Positions 1 through 8,379 are shown, counted from the stretch's first letter. The stretch: 64,000 nt of DNA from CAXSBR01 sp964236495 (GCA_964236495.1 CAXSBR010000010.1:50656-114655), one strand, 5' to 3'. Notes: generated from the letters alone by a model not told the origin. Program-made: numbers and translations.

Positions 1-83
1 CCATCCGCGTGACCGGCCGCGCCGGGCTACTCCGAGGCCACCTCGTCATCTCGAACCCCCGCTACGAACTACTAGCGGAGTGA
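1..83 (+). CDS. 3' end of an unidentified gene (partial)
   Basis: An open frame enters from the left edge (first full codon at base 3) and stops with TGA at 81-83. It gives about 26 residues ending in NPRYELLAE. Codon use is GC-rich at third positions, as in its neighbours. Too little remains to name a family. It is followed at once by the opposite-strand tRNA-Gln. Confidence 0.45.
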   Translation, partial: IRVTGRAGLLRGHLVISNPRYELLAE

Positions 84-106
84 CCCTCACTGGATTGGCG
101 GGGACG

Positions 107-179
107 CTGGGGGACTCGGACTCGAACCGAGACTGCACGGCACCAAAGGCCGGCGGGCTGCCGATTACCCCATCCCCCA
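107..179 (-). tRNA. tRNA-Gln (anticodon UUG)
   Basis: The reverse complement folds into a full cloverleaf: acceptor TGGGGGA/TCCCCCA, a D-arm with GG, an anticodon stem of four good pairs plus one C-U mismatch at 27-43, loop CTTTGGT with anticodon TTG, a five-base variable loop, and a T-arm of CTCGG/CCGAG closing TTCGAGT. The discriminator is G73, as expected for Gln. No CCA is encoded. Confidence 0.95.
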
Positions 180-262
180 CTGCGACGGGCGCACCGGAAG
201 CCTAGGGGATCACCATCTTGCGCGGAGCTCGAGTTCACCTGCGCGGTCGAAGTAGTGGCTAG

Positions 263-294
263 CTACGCAACCGTAGGTTACGTTGGCGTAACCT
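263..294 (+). promoter_or_regulatory. Tandem inverted repeats upstream of the desaturase (putative operator)
   Basis: Two adjacent dyads lie 25-55 bases before the desaturase start. The second is a perfect 8-bp-arm repeat, aggttacg-ttgg-cgtaacct (275-294). The first, ctacg-caac-cgtag (263-276), has 5-bp arms and the same 4-base spacer. Both use TACG/CGTA half-sites. The arrangement suits a dimeric repressor of the TetR/FasR/DesT kind known to control desaturase genes elsewhere; no such regulator lies next to it, so the link is inference. Confidence 0.6.
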
Positions 295-318
295 CCTCCC
301 GCCTCTGAAAGGCTGTCC

Positions 319-1299
319 ATGACGCTGCTCGACGACTCGCCGCCCACCGCCGCTACCGGACGAGTTGCGACGCCAGTGACGGCGTCCATCGCGGCGCCCA
401 AGCCGATGATCGTCGGCGAGAAGGGCTCCTTCGAGCAGGTGGTGCTCTACATCTTCGTCGTGGTGCCGTTCCTGGCCGTACTGGCCGCGGTTCCTGTCGC
501 CTGGGGATGGGGTCTGGGCTGGACCGACATCGCCCTGTTCTTCGCGTTCTACGTCGTCAGCGGGCTAGGAATCACCGTCGGCTTTCACCGCTACTTCACC
601 CATGCGGCATTCAAGGCCAACCGTCCGCTGCGCATTGCGCTGGCCATCGCCGGCACGCTCGCCGTCGAAGGTCCGGTCACTACCTGGGTCGCCGATCACC
701 GCCGTCATCACGCCTTCAGCGATCGGGAGGGTGACCCGCACTCGCCATGGCGCTTCGGTACGTCGACCGGCGCGTTGATGAAGGGTTTGTTCTGGGCGCA
801 CATGGGCTGGCTGTTTGATGTCGAAATGACGAACAAGGACAAGTACGCACCCGACCTGCTGGCCGACAAGGCCATCAATCGCATCGGAAAGCTGTTCCCG
901 GTGATCGCGGGTGTGTCGTTCTTCGCGCCGGCCATTCTCGGCGGCCTGATCACGTGGTCCTGGACCGGCGCGTTGACCGCGTTCTTCTGGGCCTCTCTGG
1001 TTCGTATCGCGCTGCTGCACCACGTCACCTGGGCCATCAACTCGATCTGCCACACCATCGGTGAGCGTCCGTACAACTCGCGCGACAAGAGCGCCAACTT
1101 CTGGCCGCTGGCGCTGCTGAGCTTCGGCGAGAGCTGGCACAACAGCCACCACGCCGACCCGACCTGTGCTCGCCACGGTGTCCGGCGCGGCCAGCTCGAC
1201 ATCTCCGCCCGCGTCATCTGGGGCTTCGAGAAGCTGGGCTGGGCGAGTGCGGTGCGCTGGCCCAAGGCCGAGCGCTTCGCCAAGCTCGCCGTCAAGTAA
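319..1299 (+). CDS. Fatty acyl-CoA/acyl-lipid desaturase (delta-9 type)
   Basis: A membrane di-iron desaturase that puts a double bond into saturated fatty acyl chains (stearoyl-CoA desaturase/DesA3-like family). The 326-residue protein has the three diagnostic histidine boxes: HRYFTH at about 90-95, HRRHH at 127-131 and HNSHH at 274-278. Hydrophobic membrane segments lie at about 42-62, 68-88, 105-120 and 195-220. The ATG at 319 follows a GAAAGG ribosome site by 8 bases. The gene is monocistronic, probably ends at the hairpin at 1391-1412, and carries inverted repeats upstream that suggest control by lipid state. An electron donor is not encoded nearby. Confidence 0.93.
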   Translation: MTLLDDSPPTAATGRVATPVTASIAAPKPMIVGEKGSFEQVVLYIFVVVPFLAVLAAVPVAWGWGLGWTDIALFFAFYVVSGLGITVGFHRYFTHAAFKANRPLRIALAIAGTLAVEGPVTTWVADHRRHHAFSDREGDPHSPWRFGTSTGALMKGLFWAHMGWLFDVEMTNKDKYAPDLLADKAINRIGKLFPVIAGVSFFAPAILGGLITWSWTGALTAFFWASLVRIALLHHVTWAINSICHTIGERPYNSRDKSANFWPLALLSFGESWHNSHHADPTCARHGVRRGQLDISARVIWGFEKLGWASAVRWPKAERFAKLAVK

Positions 1300-1390
1300 G
1301 CGTCCGGCGGCGCTGGCGGCCCCGACCTTTTGGCGGCAACTATTCGGTGACCGCCTCTACCGGGCTGCGCCGTCTTCATCCCGCCTAGTG

Positions 1391-1412
1391 CCGGTTCAGA
1401 CCAAGGAACCGG
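1391..1412. terminator. Hairpin between convergent genes
   Basis: CCGGTTC (1391-1397) pairs perfectly with GAACCGG (1406-1412) across an 8-base loop, in the gap between the convergent desaturase and kynureninase genes. There is no U-tract, which is common in high-GC actinobacteria. It is placed to serve both directions. Confidence 0.5.
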
Positions 1413-1451
1413 TACGAGGCGGGACGAAGCGACTTAGACGATCTCCACGGC

Positions 1452-2717
1452 TCAGGTGACTGTGGAGCGCACCGCGAACCGCGGGTCGGCCCACTCCTCG
1501 GTGGTCAGGACGTCGCGCAGGTGCCCCATCGCGTCCCAGACGTCGACGTAGCGCAGGTAGAGCGGCGTGACGCCCAGACGCAAGAGATCGGGCGCGCGGA
1601 AGTCACCGATCACGCCGCGAGCGATGAGAGCCTGGCACACCTCATAGGCGTGCGGCAAGGACAGCGACACGTGCGAGCCGCGGCGCGCCGGCTCCCGCGG
1701 CGTCGCTACGGTCACCCCGTCGTCGGCCAGCTCCCGGTCGACGAAGTCGATGATCAGCGACGTCAAGGCCAGCGACTTCTCGCGCACCGCGGCCAGTTCC
1801 ACGCCGTCCCACACGTCCAACGCAGCCTCCAGGGCCAGCATCGACAGCAGCGGCGGCGTTCCTAGCCGGGCCTGGCCGATGCCGAAGGCGGCGGCGAACT
1901 GCTCGTGCAAGCCGAACGGATCCTCGTGTCCGTGCCAGCCGACCAGCGGCAACGCCTGACTCGCCTGATGGCGCGCCGCGATGTAGATGAACGCCGGCGC
2001 GCCGGGACCGCCATTGAGGTACTTGTACGTGCAGCCGACGGCGAAGTCCGCGCCGATCACGTCGAGCTCGATCGGTACCGCACCGATGGCATGCGACAGG
2101 TCCCACACCACGCTCGCGCCGGCGGCATGTGCGGCCGCGGTGACGGCCGCGACGTCGTGGAACTCGCCGCTGCGGTAGTCCACCGCGCTGAACAGGACGA
2201 CCGCGACGTCGGTGAGGTCGGCAGATCCGGGCTCGCCGGTGCGCACGGTCAGGCCGGTCGCCGCCGCCACCGCGTCGACGACGTAGCGGTCGGTGGGAAA
2301 CGCGCCGGCATCCACCAGCAGCACCTGCCCGTAGACCGACGGCCGGGCGGTGCCCTCGGGCGTCACCCGTGAGGCGGCTGTGACCGCCTGGTACAGCTGC
2401 ACGGTCGTCGATTCGCCGCACATCACCTGCCCTGATGCCGCCCCGACCAGCGCGCCGAGGCGCTCGCCCAGTCGGGTGGGCAGCGTCCACCAGTCGTTGA
2501 CGTTCCACGACGTGATCAGGTCTCGACCCCACTGCCGGGTGACGGCGTCGGCCACGACCGCGGGCACAGTGGCAGGCAGCGCGCCCAGTGAGTTGCCGTC
2601 CAGATACAGCACGTCGGCAGGCACCACGAAACGCTCCCGGATCGCGGCCAGTGGATCTGCGGCGTCGGCGACTTGCGCGTCGGCGCGAGAGCGGATCGGG
2701 GCGGCGGGCGTAGTCAT
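1452..2717 (-). CDS. kynU: Kynureninase
   Basis: A PLP-dependent hydrolase (EC 3.7.1.3) that splits kynurenine or 3-hydroxykynurenine into anthranilate or 3-hydroxyanthranilate plus alanine. The 421 residues match the family's usual length of about 415-465. Visible marks are YLDGNSLGALP near residue 38, the DLSHAIGA segment and the PLP lysine in CTYKYLNGGPG (Lys232). I use the ATG at 2717 because GGAGAGA sits just upstream; the frame stays open further upstream but that part does not look like kynureninase. No tryptophan dioxygenase or other kynurenine gene is adjacent. It is divergent from a TetR gene, which may regulate it. Confidence 0.92.
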   Translation of the reverse strand: MTTPAAPIRSRADAQVADAADPLAAIRERFVVPADVLYLDGNSLGALPATVPAVVADAVTRQWGRDLITSWNVNDWWTLPTRLGERLGALVGAASGQVMCGESTTVQLYQAVTAASRVTPEGTARPSVYGQVLLVDAGAFPTDRYVVDAVAAATGLTVRTGEPGSADLTDVAVVLFSAVDYRSGEFHDVAAVTAAAHAAGASVVWDLSHAIGAVPIELDVIGADFAVGCTYKYLNGGPGAPAFIYIAARHQASQALPLVGWHGHEDPFGLHEQFAAAFGIGQARLGTPPLLSMLALEAALDVWDGVELAAVREKSLALTSLIIDFVDRELADDGVTVATPREPARRGSHVSLSLPHAYEVCQALIARGVIGDFRAPDLLRLGVTPLYLRYVDVWDAMGHLRDVLTTEEWADPRFAVRSTVT

Positions 2718-2825
2718 CAATGTCTCTCCAGCGGTCAGCAGGTGGCGCAGCTCATCGTGCCCGACGCGCGCGGAACCGCGCGCAGGCGCTGCCGCGGACC
2801 GGTGGCGAGCAGAATGGGGCTCATC

Positions 2826-3743
2826 ATGGTCGAAGTACACCCCCGCACCCGCGTCCGCATGAGTGGCAAAGAACGGCGCGAGCAACTGCTCGACGTCGGC
2901 CGATCGCTGTTCGCGGAGAAAGGGTTCGACGCCACCAGCATCGAGGAGATCGCGGCGCGGGCCAACGTCAGCAAGCCCGTCGTCTATGAGCACTTCGGCG
3001 GCAAGGAGGGCCTCTACGCCGTCGTGGTGGATCGCGAGATGCAGTCGCTGATGCAGAAGGTGAACTCTGCGCTCACCGGGGGACACGCGCGGGTCCTGGT
3101 CGAACAGGCGGCGCTGGCGCTGCTGACCTACATCGAACAGGAGACCGACGGCTTCCGGGTATTGACCCGCGACTCCCCGGTGGTGACGGGCAGCGGCACG
3201 TTTTCCTCACTGCTCAACGACATCGCCTCCCAGGTCGAGTACATCCTGGCCAACGAGTTCAGCGAGCGCGGCTTCGATCCGAGCCTGGCCGGTATGTATG
3301 CGCAGATGCTGGTTGGCATGGTGGCGCTGACCGGGCAGTGGTGGCTGGAGGTGCGCACACCCAGCCGGGAGGTCGTCGCCGCGCACCTGGTCAACCTGGG
3401 CTGGCACGGCCTGGCCGGACTGCGTCCTGACCCCGTGCTGGTCGGCCAGCTGGAGAAGGCAGCGGGTGAGCATCGACCGACGAAGGAGGCAGGAGCGGAG
3501 CCCGTAGGGAGCGCAGCGGGTGAGCATCGACCGACGAAGGAGGGAGGAGCGGAGCCCGTAGAGGGCGCAGCGGGTGAGCATCGACCGACGAAGGAGGGAG
3601 GAGCGGAGCCCGTAGGGAGCGCAGCGGGTGAGCATCGACCGACGAAGGAGGCAGGAGCGGAGCCCGTAGGGAGCGCAGCGGGTGAGCATCGACCGAAGAA
3701 GGAGGCAGGAGCGGAGCCCGTAGAGAGCACCGTTGCGGACTAG
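2826..3743 (+). CDS. TetR/AcrR-family regulator with repeat-encoded C-terminal tail
   Basis: A DNA-binding repressor-type protein of 305 residues. The N-terminal helix-turn-helix (about residues 15-62, with NVSKPVVYEHFGGKEGLY at its end) is typical of actinobacterial TetR proteins, and a ligand-binding helical region runs to about residue 205. From residue 212 to 301 the protein is five copies of an 18-residue unit (AAGEHRPTKEAGAEPVGS and variants) encoded by a 54-bp DNA repeat; this tail is not part of the family and is probably disordered. The start could be 2826 or the ATG at 2814. It is divergent from kynU with about 108 bp between starts, so kynU or itself is the likely target. Confidence 0.85.
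   Translation: MVEVHPRTRVRMSGKERREQLLDVGRSLFAEKGFDATSIEEIAARANVSKPVVYEHFGGKEGLYAVVVDREMQSLMQKVNSALTGGHARVLVEQAALALLTYIEQETDGFRVLTRDSPVVTGSGTFSSLLNDIASQVEYILANEFSERGFDPSLAGMYAQMLVGMVALTGQWWLEVRTPSREVVAAHLVNLGWHGLAGLRPDPVLVGQLEKAAGEHRPTKEAGAEPVGSAAGEHRPTKEGGAEPVEGAAGEHRPTKEGGAEPVGSAAGEHRPTKEAGAEPVGSAAGEHRPKKEAGAEPVESTVAD
3459..3728 (+). repeat. 54-bp tandem repeat, five copies, inside the TetR gene
   Basis: Units begin at 3459, 3513, 3567, 3621 and 3675 with the core gcagcgggtgagcatcgacc and differ at only a few bases. The period is a multiple of three, so the frame is kept and the repeat is translated as an 18-residue unit. The near-identity of units points to recent expansion. The reverse strand is also open through the repeat in two frames, as expected of a repeat of this period. 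Confidence 0.95.
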
Positions 3744-3800
3744 CGCGGCTTTCATCGCTGACGGAGGGCGGTCGGCGTTGGTAGCCCAGGACCGTCGTCG

Positions 3801-5582
3801 TCAGTCGAGTGACAGTTCCAGCCAGGCGGTCTCGGCTTCGTCGCGTTGGGAAAGGACGTCGCGCAGCTCGGCATCCAACGCCTGTACCCGGGCGTAGTCG
3901 GTGGCGCTGGCCGTCATGTCGTCGTGCAGGCCCCGTTCCCGCTCGTCGAGTTTGGCGATGCGTCGTTCCAGCTTCCCCAGTTCCTTACGAGCCGCTCGTG
4001 GGTCGCTGGTCGACTTTTCTTGGATGAGGCCGGTCGACGCCGGGCCGGTCGTCGCAGCGCCGGCCGTCGGGGTGAGCGGCGTGGCGACGGCGGCGCGGCG
4101 GCGGGCCAGGTAGTCCTCCACGCCACCGGGCAGCGCGGCCAGCGACCCGTCGCCGAGCAGGGCCACGGTGCTGTCGCAGACCCGCTCGATGAGGTACCGG
4201 TCGTGGCTGACGACGACGATCGTGCCCGGCCAGGAGTCCAGCAGATCCTCCAGCCCGGCCAGGGTGTCGGTGTCGAGGTCGTTGGTCGGCTCGTCCAACA
4301 GCAGCACGTTGGGTTCTGCCAGTAGCAGGCGCAGCAGCTGCAGGCGCCGACGCTCTCCGCCGGACAGGTCGGCCACCGGCGTCCACTGCCGCTCGTTGGC
4401 GAAGCCGAACCGCTCGGCCAGTTGCCCGGCCGAGAGTTCCACGCCGTTGAGCTCGGCGGTGGTGCGTACTTCCTGCACCGCCTCGATCACCCGCAGGCCC
4501 ACCGGCAGCTCGGTGACGTGCTGGCTCAGGTGTCCGACGTGCACAGTTTTACCGATGGCGATGCGGCCCGCGTCAGGCTGCAGTTCGCCGGCCAGCAGGC
4601 GCATCAGGTGCGTCTTGCCCGAGCCGTTGACGCCGATGATGGCGATCCGGTCGCCCGGGCCGACGTGCCAGGTGACGTGCTCGAGCAGCGTCTTGTCACC
4701 GGCGCGCAGGGTGACGTCCTCGACGTCGTAGACGCTGCGCCCGAGCCGGCGTTGGGCCAGCGCCTGCAGCGCGGTCTGATCCCGTGGCGGTGGCTCGTCG
4801 GCTATCAGTGCGGTGGCGGCCTCGATGCGGAACTTGGGTTTCGACGTGCGCGCCGGCGCGCCGCGCCGCAGCCAAGCCAGCTCCTTGCGCATCAGGTTCT
4901 GCCGGCGCGTCTCGCTGGCGTCGGCCTGGCGATCGCGCTCGGCACGCGCCAGTACGTAGGCGGCGTAACCGCCGTCGAACCCGCGCACCGAGCCGCCGGC
5001 GACCTCCCAGGTGCGCGTGCACACCGCGTCGAGGAACCAGCGGTCGTGGGTGACGACGAGCACCGCTACGTTGCGCCGGCGGTTGAGGTGGTTGGCCAGC
5101 CAGTCGACACCCTCGACGTCGAGATGGTTGGTCGGCTCGTCGAGCACCAGCAGGTCCGCGGGCTGGACGAGGGCGGCGGCCAGCGACACCCGCCGCCGCT
5201 CACCGCCCGACAGCCGCGACACCGGTGCGTCCAGCCCGACTGCGGACAAGCCCAGGCCGGTGAGGATCTCGCGGATCGTCGCGTCGCCGGCCCACTCGTG
5301 CTCAGCGGCGTCACCGACCACGACGTCGCGTACCGACGCGCCCTCGGGCAGGTCACCGCGCTGGGCGACGGTCGCAATGTGCACGCCGCCGGTGCGGGTG
5401 ACGCGACCTGAATCCGGGAGTTCCAGCCCGGTGATGAGGCGCAGCAGCGTGCTCTTGCCATCGCCGTTACGGCCCACGACGCCGATGCGCTCGTTGGCAG
5501 CGACCCCCAGCGACACGTCGGTAAGCACGGTCGTCGTCGCGTACGCCTTGGACACCGACTCCAGATTGACGAGGTTGGCCAT
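3801..5582 (-). CDS. ABC-F family ATPase (ribosome-associated type)
   Basis: A 593-residue soluble protein with two ATP-binding cassettes and no membrane domain, the ABC-F (EttA/Uup/antibiotic-resistance) layout. Cassette 1 has Walker A GRNGDGKST (37-45), signature LSGGERRR and LDEPTNHLD. Cassette 2 has GVNGSGKTH, LSGGERRRL and LDEPTNDLD. A linker rich in Arg/Ala separates them, and the C-terminal roughly 70 residues look like a Uup-type coiled coil. Family members act on ribosomes to rescue stalled states. Its ATG lies 5 bases after the ispE stop, so the two are probably co-transcribed, an order seen in many actinobacteria. Confidence 0.92.
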   Translation of the reverse strand: MANLVNLESVSKAYATTTVLTDVSLGVAANERIGVVGRNGDGKSTLLRLITGLELPDSGRVTRTGGVHIATVAQRGDLPEGASVRDVVVGDAAEHEWAGDATIREILTGLGLSAVGLDAPVSRLSGGERRRVSLAAALVQPADLLVLDEPTNHLDVEGVDWLANHLNRRRNVAVLVVTHDRWFLDAVCTRTWEVAGGSVRGFDGGYAAYVLARAERDRQADASETRRQNLMRKELAWLRRGAPARTSKPKFRIEAATALIADEPPPRDQTALQALAQRRLGRSVYDVEDVTLRAGDKTLLEHVTWHVGPGDRIAIIGVNGSGKTHLMRLLAGELQPDAGRIAIGKTVHVGHLSQHVTELPVGLRVIEAVQEVRTTAELNGVELSAGQLAERFGFANERQWTPVADLSGGERRRLQLLRLLLAEPNVLLLDEPTNDLDTDTLAGLEDLLDSWPGTIVVVSHDRYLIERVCDSTVALLGDGSLAALPGGVEDYLARRRAAVATPLTPTAGAATTGPASTGLIQEKSTSDPRAARKELGKLERRIAKLDERERGLHDDMTASATDYARVQALDAELRDVLSQRDEAETAWLELSLD

Positions 5583-5587
5583 CTGGG

Positions 5588-6589
5588 TCAGCCCTGGTCT
5601 GCCGGGTTAGTTGCTAGGTCGGCTGCCCGCTCGGCTGTGTGGTTGCGTGCTTGTTCCGGTACCTGATGGCCCGGCCGGTCGGAGACGGCGCCGGCCACCG
5701 GTCCGGTGACGACGCAGGCATGCCGGCAGGTACCCGACCCACTCAGCTCCCGCGCCAGCCGGCGAGCGGCAGCGGCGTCAGAGACCAGAAAAGCGCAGGT
5801 AGGGCCGGAGCCGGAGACGATGCCACCCAACGCACCGAGTCGGCGCCCGCTGGCCAACGTGTCGGCCAGCGCGGGCGCCATCGCCAGCGCGGCGGGCTGC
5901 AGATCGTTGTCCAGCGCCGCGCCTATCGCGGCGACGTCGCCGAGCCGCAACGCCTCGATCAGCGCCCGCGGCTCGGGCAGCGTCGGATCGGGCGTCAGCT
6001 CGTCGAAACCGCCGTACACCACCGGCGTGGACAGCTCGCCGGCCGAGATCGCCAGCACCCAGTGCAGCCGTGCACCGACCTGGATCGGACGAAGTCGTTC
6101 GCCACGCCCGGTGCCCTCCGCCGTCGTCCCGGTCAGCGCGAACGTCACGTCACTGCCCAGGTCCGCGGCCATGGCGGCCAGCTGCTCGACGCCCAGCTGC
6201 GCTCCCCACAGGCGGTCGGCCGCAACGAGGGCCGCCGCGGCGTCGGCCGATCCACCGGCCAGACCGGCGGCGACCGGAATGGCCTTGTGCAGCGTGATTG
6301 CCACGTCGCCCGCGCGGCCGTACTGCTCTGCGACCATGTCGACAGCACGCCAGACCAGGTTGCGACGGTCGGTGGGCAGGGTGGCGGCACCCTCGCCGGT
6401 GATCGTCAACCACGGCGTGGATGCGGTTGTGATCGTCAGGGTGTCGTACAGCGATACGGCGTGAAAGATCGTCAGCAGCTCGTGGAACCCGTCCGCGCGC
6501 CGCGAACCGACGCCCAGATGCAGATTGATCTTGGCAGGCACATCAACTCGAACAGCGTTGTGCGCACGGGTGGGATTAGTGGCATTCAC
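5588..6589 (-). CDS. ispE: 4-diphosphocytidyl-2-C-methyl-D-erythritol kinase
   Basis: A GHMP-family kinase (EC 2.7.1.148) of the methylerythritol phosphate isoprenoid pathway; it phosphorylates the 2-hydroxyl of CDP-methylerythritol. The start region VPAKINLHLGVG and the glycine/serine ATP loop VAAGLAGGSADAAA are clear, and the C-terminal GSGPTCAFL motif is present. I choose GTG at 6589 (333 residues) because GGAG precedes it by 8 bases and the family starts there; an open frame reaches further upstream to 6721 but encodes Pro-rich sequence unlike IspE. It is the first gene of an operon with the ABC-F gene and is divergent from rplY. The usual upstream rsmA is not in the window. Confidence 0.92.
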   Translation of the reverse strand: MNATNPTRAHNAVRVDVPAKINLHLGVGSRRADGFHELLTIFHAVSLYDTLTITTASTPWLTITGEGAATLPTDRRNLVWRAVDMVAEQYGRAGDVAITLHKAIPVAAGLAGGSADAAAALVAADRLWGAQLGVEQLAAMAADLGSDVTFALTGTTAEGTGRGERLRPIQVGARLHWVLAISAGELSTPVVYGGFDELTPDPTLPEPRALIEALRLGDVAAIGAALDNDLQPAALAMAPALADTLASGRRLGALGGIVSGSGPTCAFLVSDAAAARRLARELSGSGTCRHACVVTGPVAGAVSDRPGHQVPEQARNHTAERAADLATNPADQG

Positions 6590-6735
6590 CGAGATCGCTC
6601 CGCGGCCGGGGATTGAGGTGGGCTGCGAATGCAATGAGGGCGGCGGGGAATTCAGCGGCAGGTTGAGCGCCGGTCTGGATGGGGCAGGGCGGGTTGGAGC
6701 AGGGTTGATCGGAACGCTCACGCTTGAAAGCGTAG

Positions 6736-6769
6736 GTGGTGCGCGACGGGCACCACGCGCTTGTAGACT
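6736..6769 (+). promoter_or_regulatory. Inverted repeat and -10-like site before rplY
   Basis: GTGGTGC (6736-6742) and GCACCAC (6750-6756) form a perfect 7-bp dyad with a 7-base spacer. It sits where a -35 element would lie for the TAGACT hexamer at 6764-6769. No good TTGACA-like box is present, so this may be a regulator-dependent promoter for rplY. The assignment is weak. Confidence 0.35.
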
Positions 6770-6838
6770 GGTGGCGTTGCCCCGGCGAGGGACCGACGAT
6801 GCCCAGTTGACGCAGTTCGGACGTCAGCATCATCGTCG

Positions 6839-6863
6839 CACCGATCGATTGCGTCGATCGGTG
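6839..6863 (+). promoter_or_regulatory. Strong hairpin in the rplY leader
   Basis: CACCGATCGA (6839-6848) pairs perfectly with TCGATCGGTG (6854-6863) around loop TTGCG, a 10-bp stem about 140 bases before the rplY start. It could be a leader structure, an attenuator or a protein-binding dyad. I do not recognise a known riboswitch. The remainder of the 415-base ispE-rplY gap (6590-7004) shows no credible gene. Confidence 0.5.
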
Positions 6864-7004
6864 TTAGTCCGTCATCGACGCGGTGTGCGTAGGCCTGCAC
6901 AGTGCCTGTGGCGACACCGCGTTGTCCGACCGTCCGCCAGAGACAGCAAGCGCCCGCACGTCGATGAGGGTGCAGCACCCGAGCAGTGAACAAGGAGCCT
7001 TCCC

Positions 7005-7655
7005 GTGGCCGAACTTCGTCTGTCCGCCGAGCGCCGTACCGAGTTCGGCAAGGGGTTTGCCCGCCGCACCCGCCGCGCCGGCATGATTCCCGCCGTTCTG
7101 TACGGCCACGGCGCCGATCCTGCGCACCTGGCCCTGCCCGCGCACGAGTTCACCCTCGCGGTTCGGCGTAGCGGTGCGAACGTGCTGCTCACCGTCGACG
7201 TCGAGGGCACCGAGTTCCTGGCCATTCCCAAGGCGATCCAGCGCAATGCCCTCAAGGGCACCTTCGACCACGTCGACCTGCTCGCCGTGCGCCGAGGCGA
7301 GAAGGTCGGCGTCGACGTCGCACTGGTGCTACAGGGCGAGATCGCCCGCGGCGCATTGCTGCAGCAGGAAATCAGCACGCTGAGCATCGAGGCGGAGGCG
7401 ACGCACATCCCCACCGAGATCGTGCTCGATGTCGAAGGCTTGAGCGCGGGCGCACAGATCACCGCCGGCGACGTCGTTCTGCCCGAGGGCGCCGTGCTCG
7501 TCGGCGATCCGGAGCAGATCCTCGTCGTCGTCTCCGAAGCTCCCACCGAAGCGCAGCTCGACGCCGAGGTTGCGGCGTCCGAGGATGAGCTGGGCATCGT
7601 GGAGGACAAGCCGCAGGTCGAGAACGATTCCGAGTCGGGCGCCTCAGCCGAGTAG
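7005..7655 (+). CDS. rplY: 50S ribosomal protein L25/general stress protein Ctc
   Basis: A 5S rRNA-binding ribosomal protein in the long CTC form (216 residues): an N-terminal L25 domain (about 1-90, opening AELRLSAERRTEFGKG) and a C-terminal beta domain (about 95-190), then an acidic tail. The GTG at 7005 follows AAGGAG by 8 bases. The next gene is pth, the usual partner. In many actinobacteria glmU and prs precede it; here ispE is the divergent neighbour. Confidence 0.95.
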   Translation: MAELRLSAERRTEFGKGFARRTRRAGMIPAVLYGHGADPAHLALPAHEFTLAVRRSGANVLLTVDVEGTEFLAIPKAIQRNALKGTFDHVDLLAVRRGEKVGVDVALVLQGEIARGALLQQEISTLSIEAEATHIPTEIVLDVEGLSAGAQITAGDVVLPEGAVLVGDPEQILVVVSEAPTEAQLDAEVAASEDELGIVEDKPQVENDSESGASAE

Positions 7656-7716
7656 CATCTCCGGCGTCCACGCATCTGACATCCCAGACACCTCGTCAGT
7701 CCGGACACCCCTGCCC

Positions 7717-8292
7717 ATGAGCGACGGCGACCGGATTCTCGTCGTCGGTCTGGGCAATCCCGGCGCCCGCTATGAGGCGACCCGGCACAACGCCGGGTTC
7801 ATGGTCGCCGACGTGCTCGCCGGCCGTATCGGCGGCCGGTTCAAGTCCCATCGCGCGAATGCCGACGTGCTCGAGGGGCGCCTGGCTGGTTGCCAACTCG
7901 TAGTGGGCAAACCGCGCAGCTTCATGAACGACTCGGGCGGCCCGGTGGTGAACCTGGCGCGGTTTTACAAGATCGCCCCCGAGAACGTCGTCGTCGTGCA
8001 CGACGAGCTCGACATCCCGTTCGGAACGCTGAAACTCAAGCGCGGCGGCGGCGACGGCGGCCACAACGGCCTGAAGTCGATCACTTCCGCGCTGGGCAGC
8101 AAGGAGTACGTCCGAGTCCGGGTGGGTATCGGCCGTCCGCCGGGTCGCCAGGACGTGATCGATTACGTCCTGCGCGACTTCGGCGCCACCGAGCGCAAGT
8201 CGCTGCCGCTGGAACTCGAACTGGCCGCCGATGCCGTCGAACTGATATTGACCGACGGTCTGGAAGCCGCCCAAAATCGGTTCCACGCCTGA
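7717..8292 (+). CDS. pth: Peptidyl-tRNA hydrolase
   Basis: It releases tRNA from peptidyl-tRNA that has dropped off ribosomes (EC 3.1.1.29). The 191 residues match the family length. Visible motifs are GLGNPGARYEATRHNAGF with the catalytic histidine at about residue 24, KPRSFMNDSGG, the VVHDELDIPFG segment with the catalytic aspartate, and GGGDGGHNGLKSI. The open frame reaches upstream to 7570 inside rplY, but homology begins at the ATG at 7717. It lies 61 bases after rplY and is probably co-transcribed with it. Confidence 0.95.
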   Translation: MSDGDRILVVGLGNPGARYEATRHNAGFMVADVLAGRIGGRFKSHRANADVLEGRLAGCQLVVGKPRSFMNDSGGPVVNLARFYKIAPENVVVVHDELDIPFGTLKLKRGGGDGGHNGLKSITSALGSKEYVRVRVGIGRPPGRQDVIDYVLRDFGATERKSLPLELELAADAVELILTDGLEAAQNRFHA

Positions 8293-8306
8293 CGCGGCCT
8301 TTGTGC

Positions 8307-8379
8307 GCAGCCCACCAACAGCCGCGCAGCCCAGCAACAGCCGCCCAGCACAGCGACGGCCGCCCAGCACAGCGATCGA
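8307..8379 (+). repeat. 19-bp tandem repeat between pth and the convergent LuxA-like gene
   Basis: Units start at 8307, 8326, 8345 and 8364 (the last incomplete), with cores gcagcccaccaacagccgc and ccagcacagcgacggccgc. They fill almost the whole gap between the two stop codons. No hairpin terminator is visible here. It has the form of a minisatellite. Confidence 0.85.
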
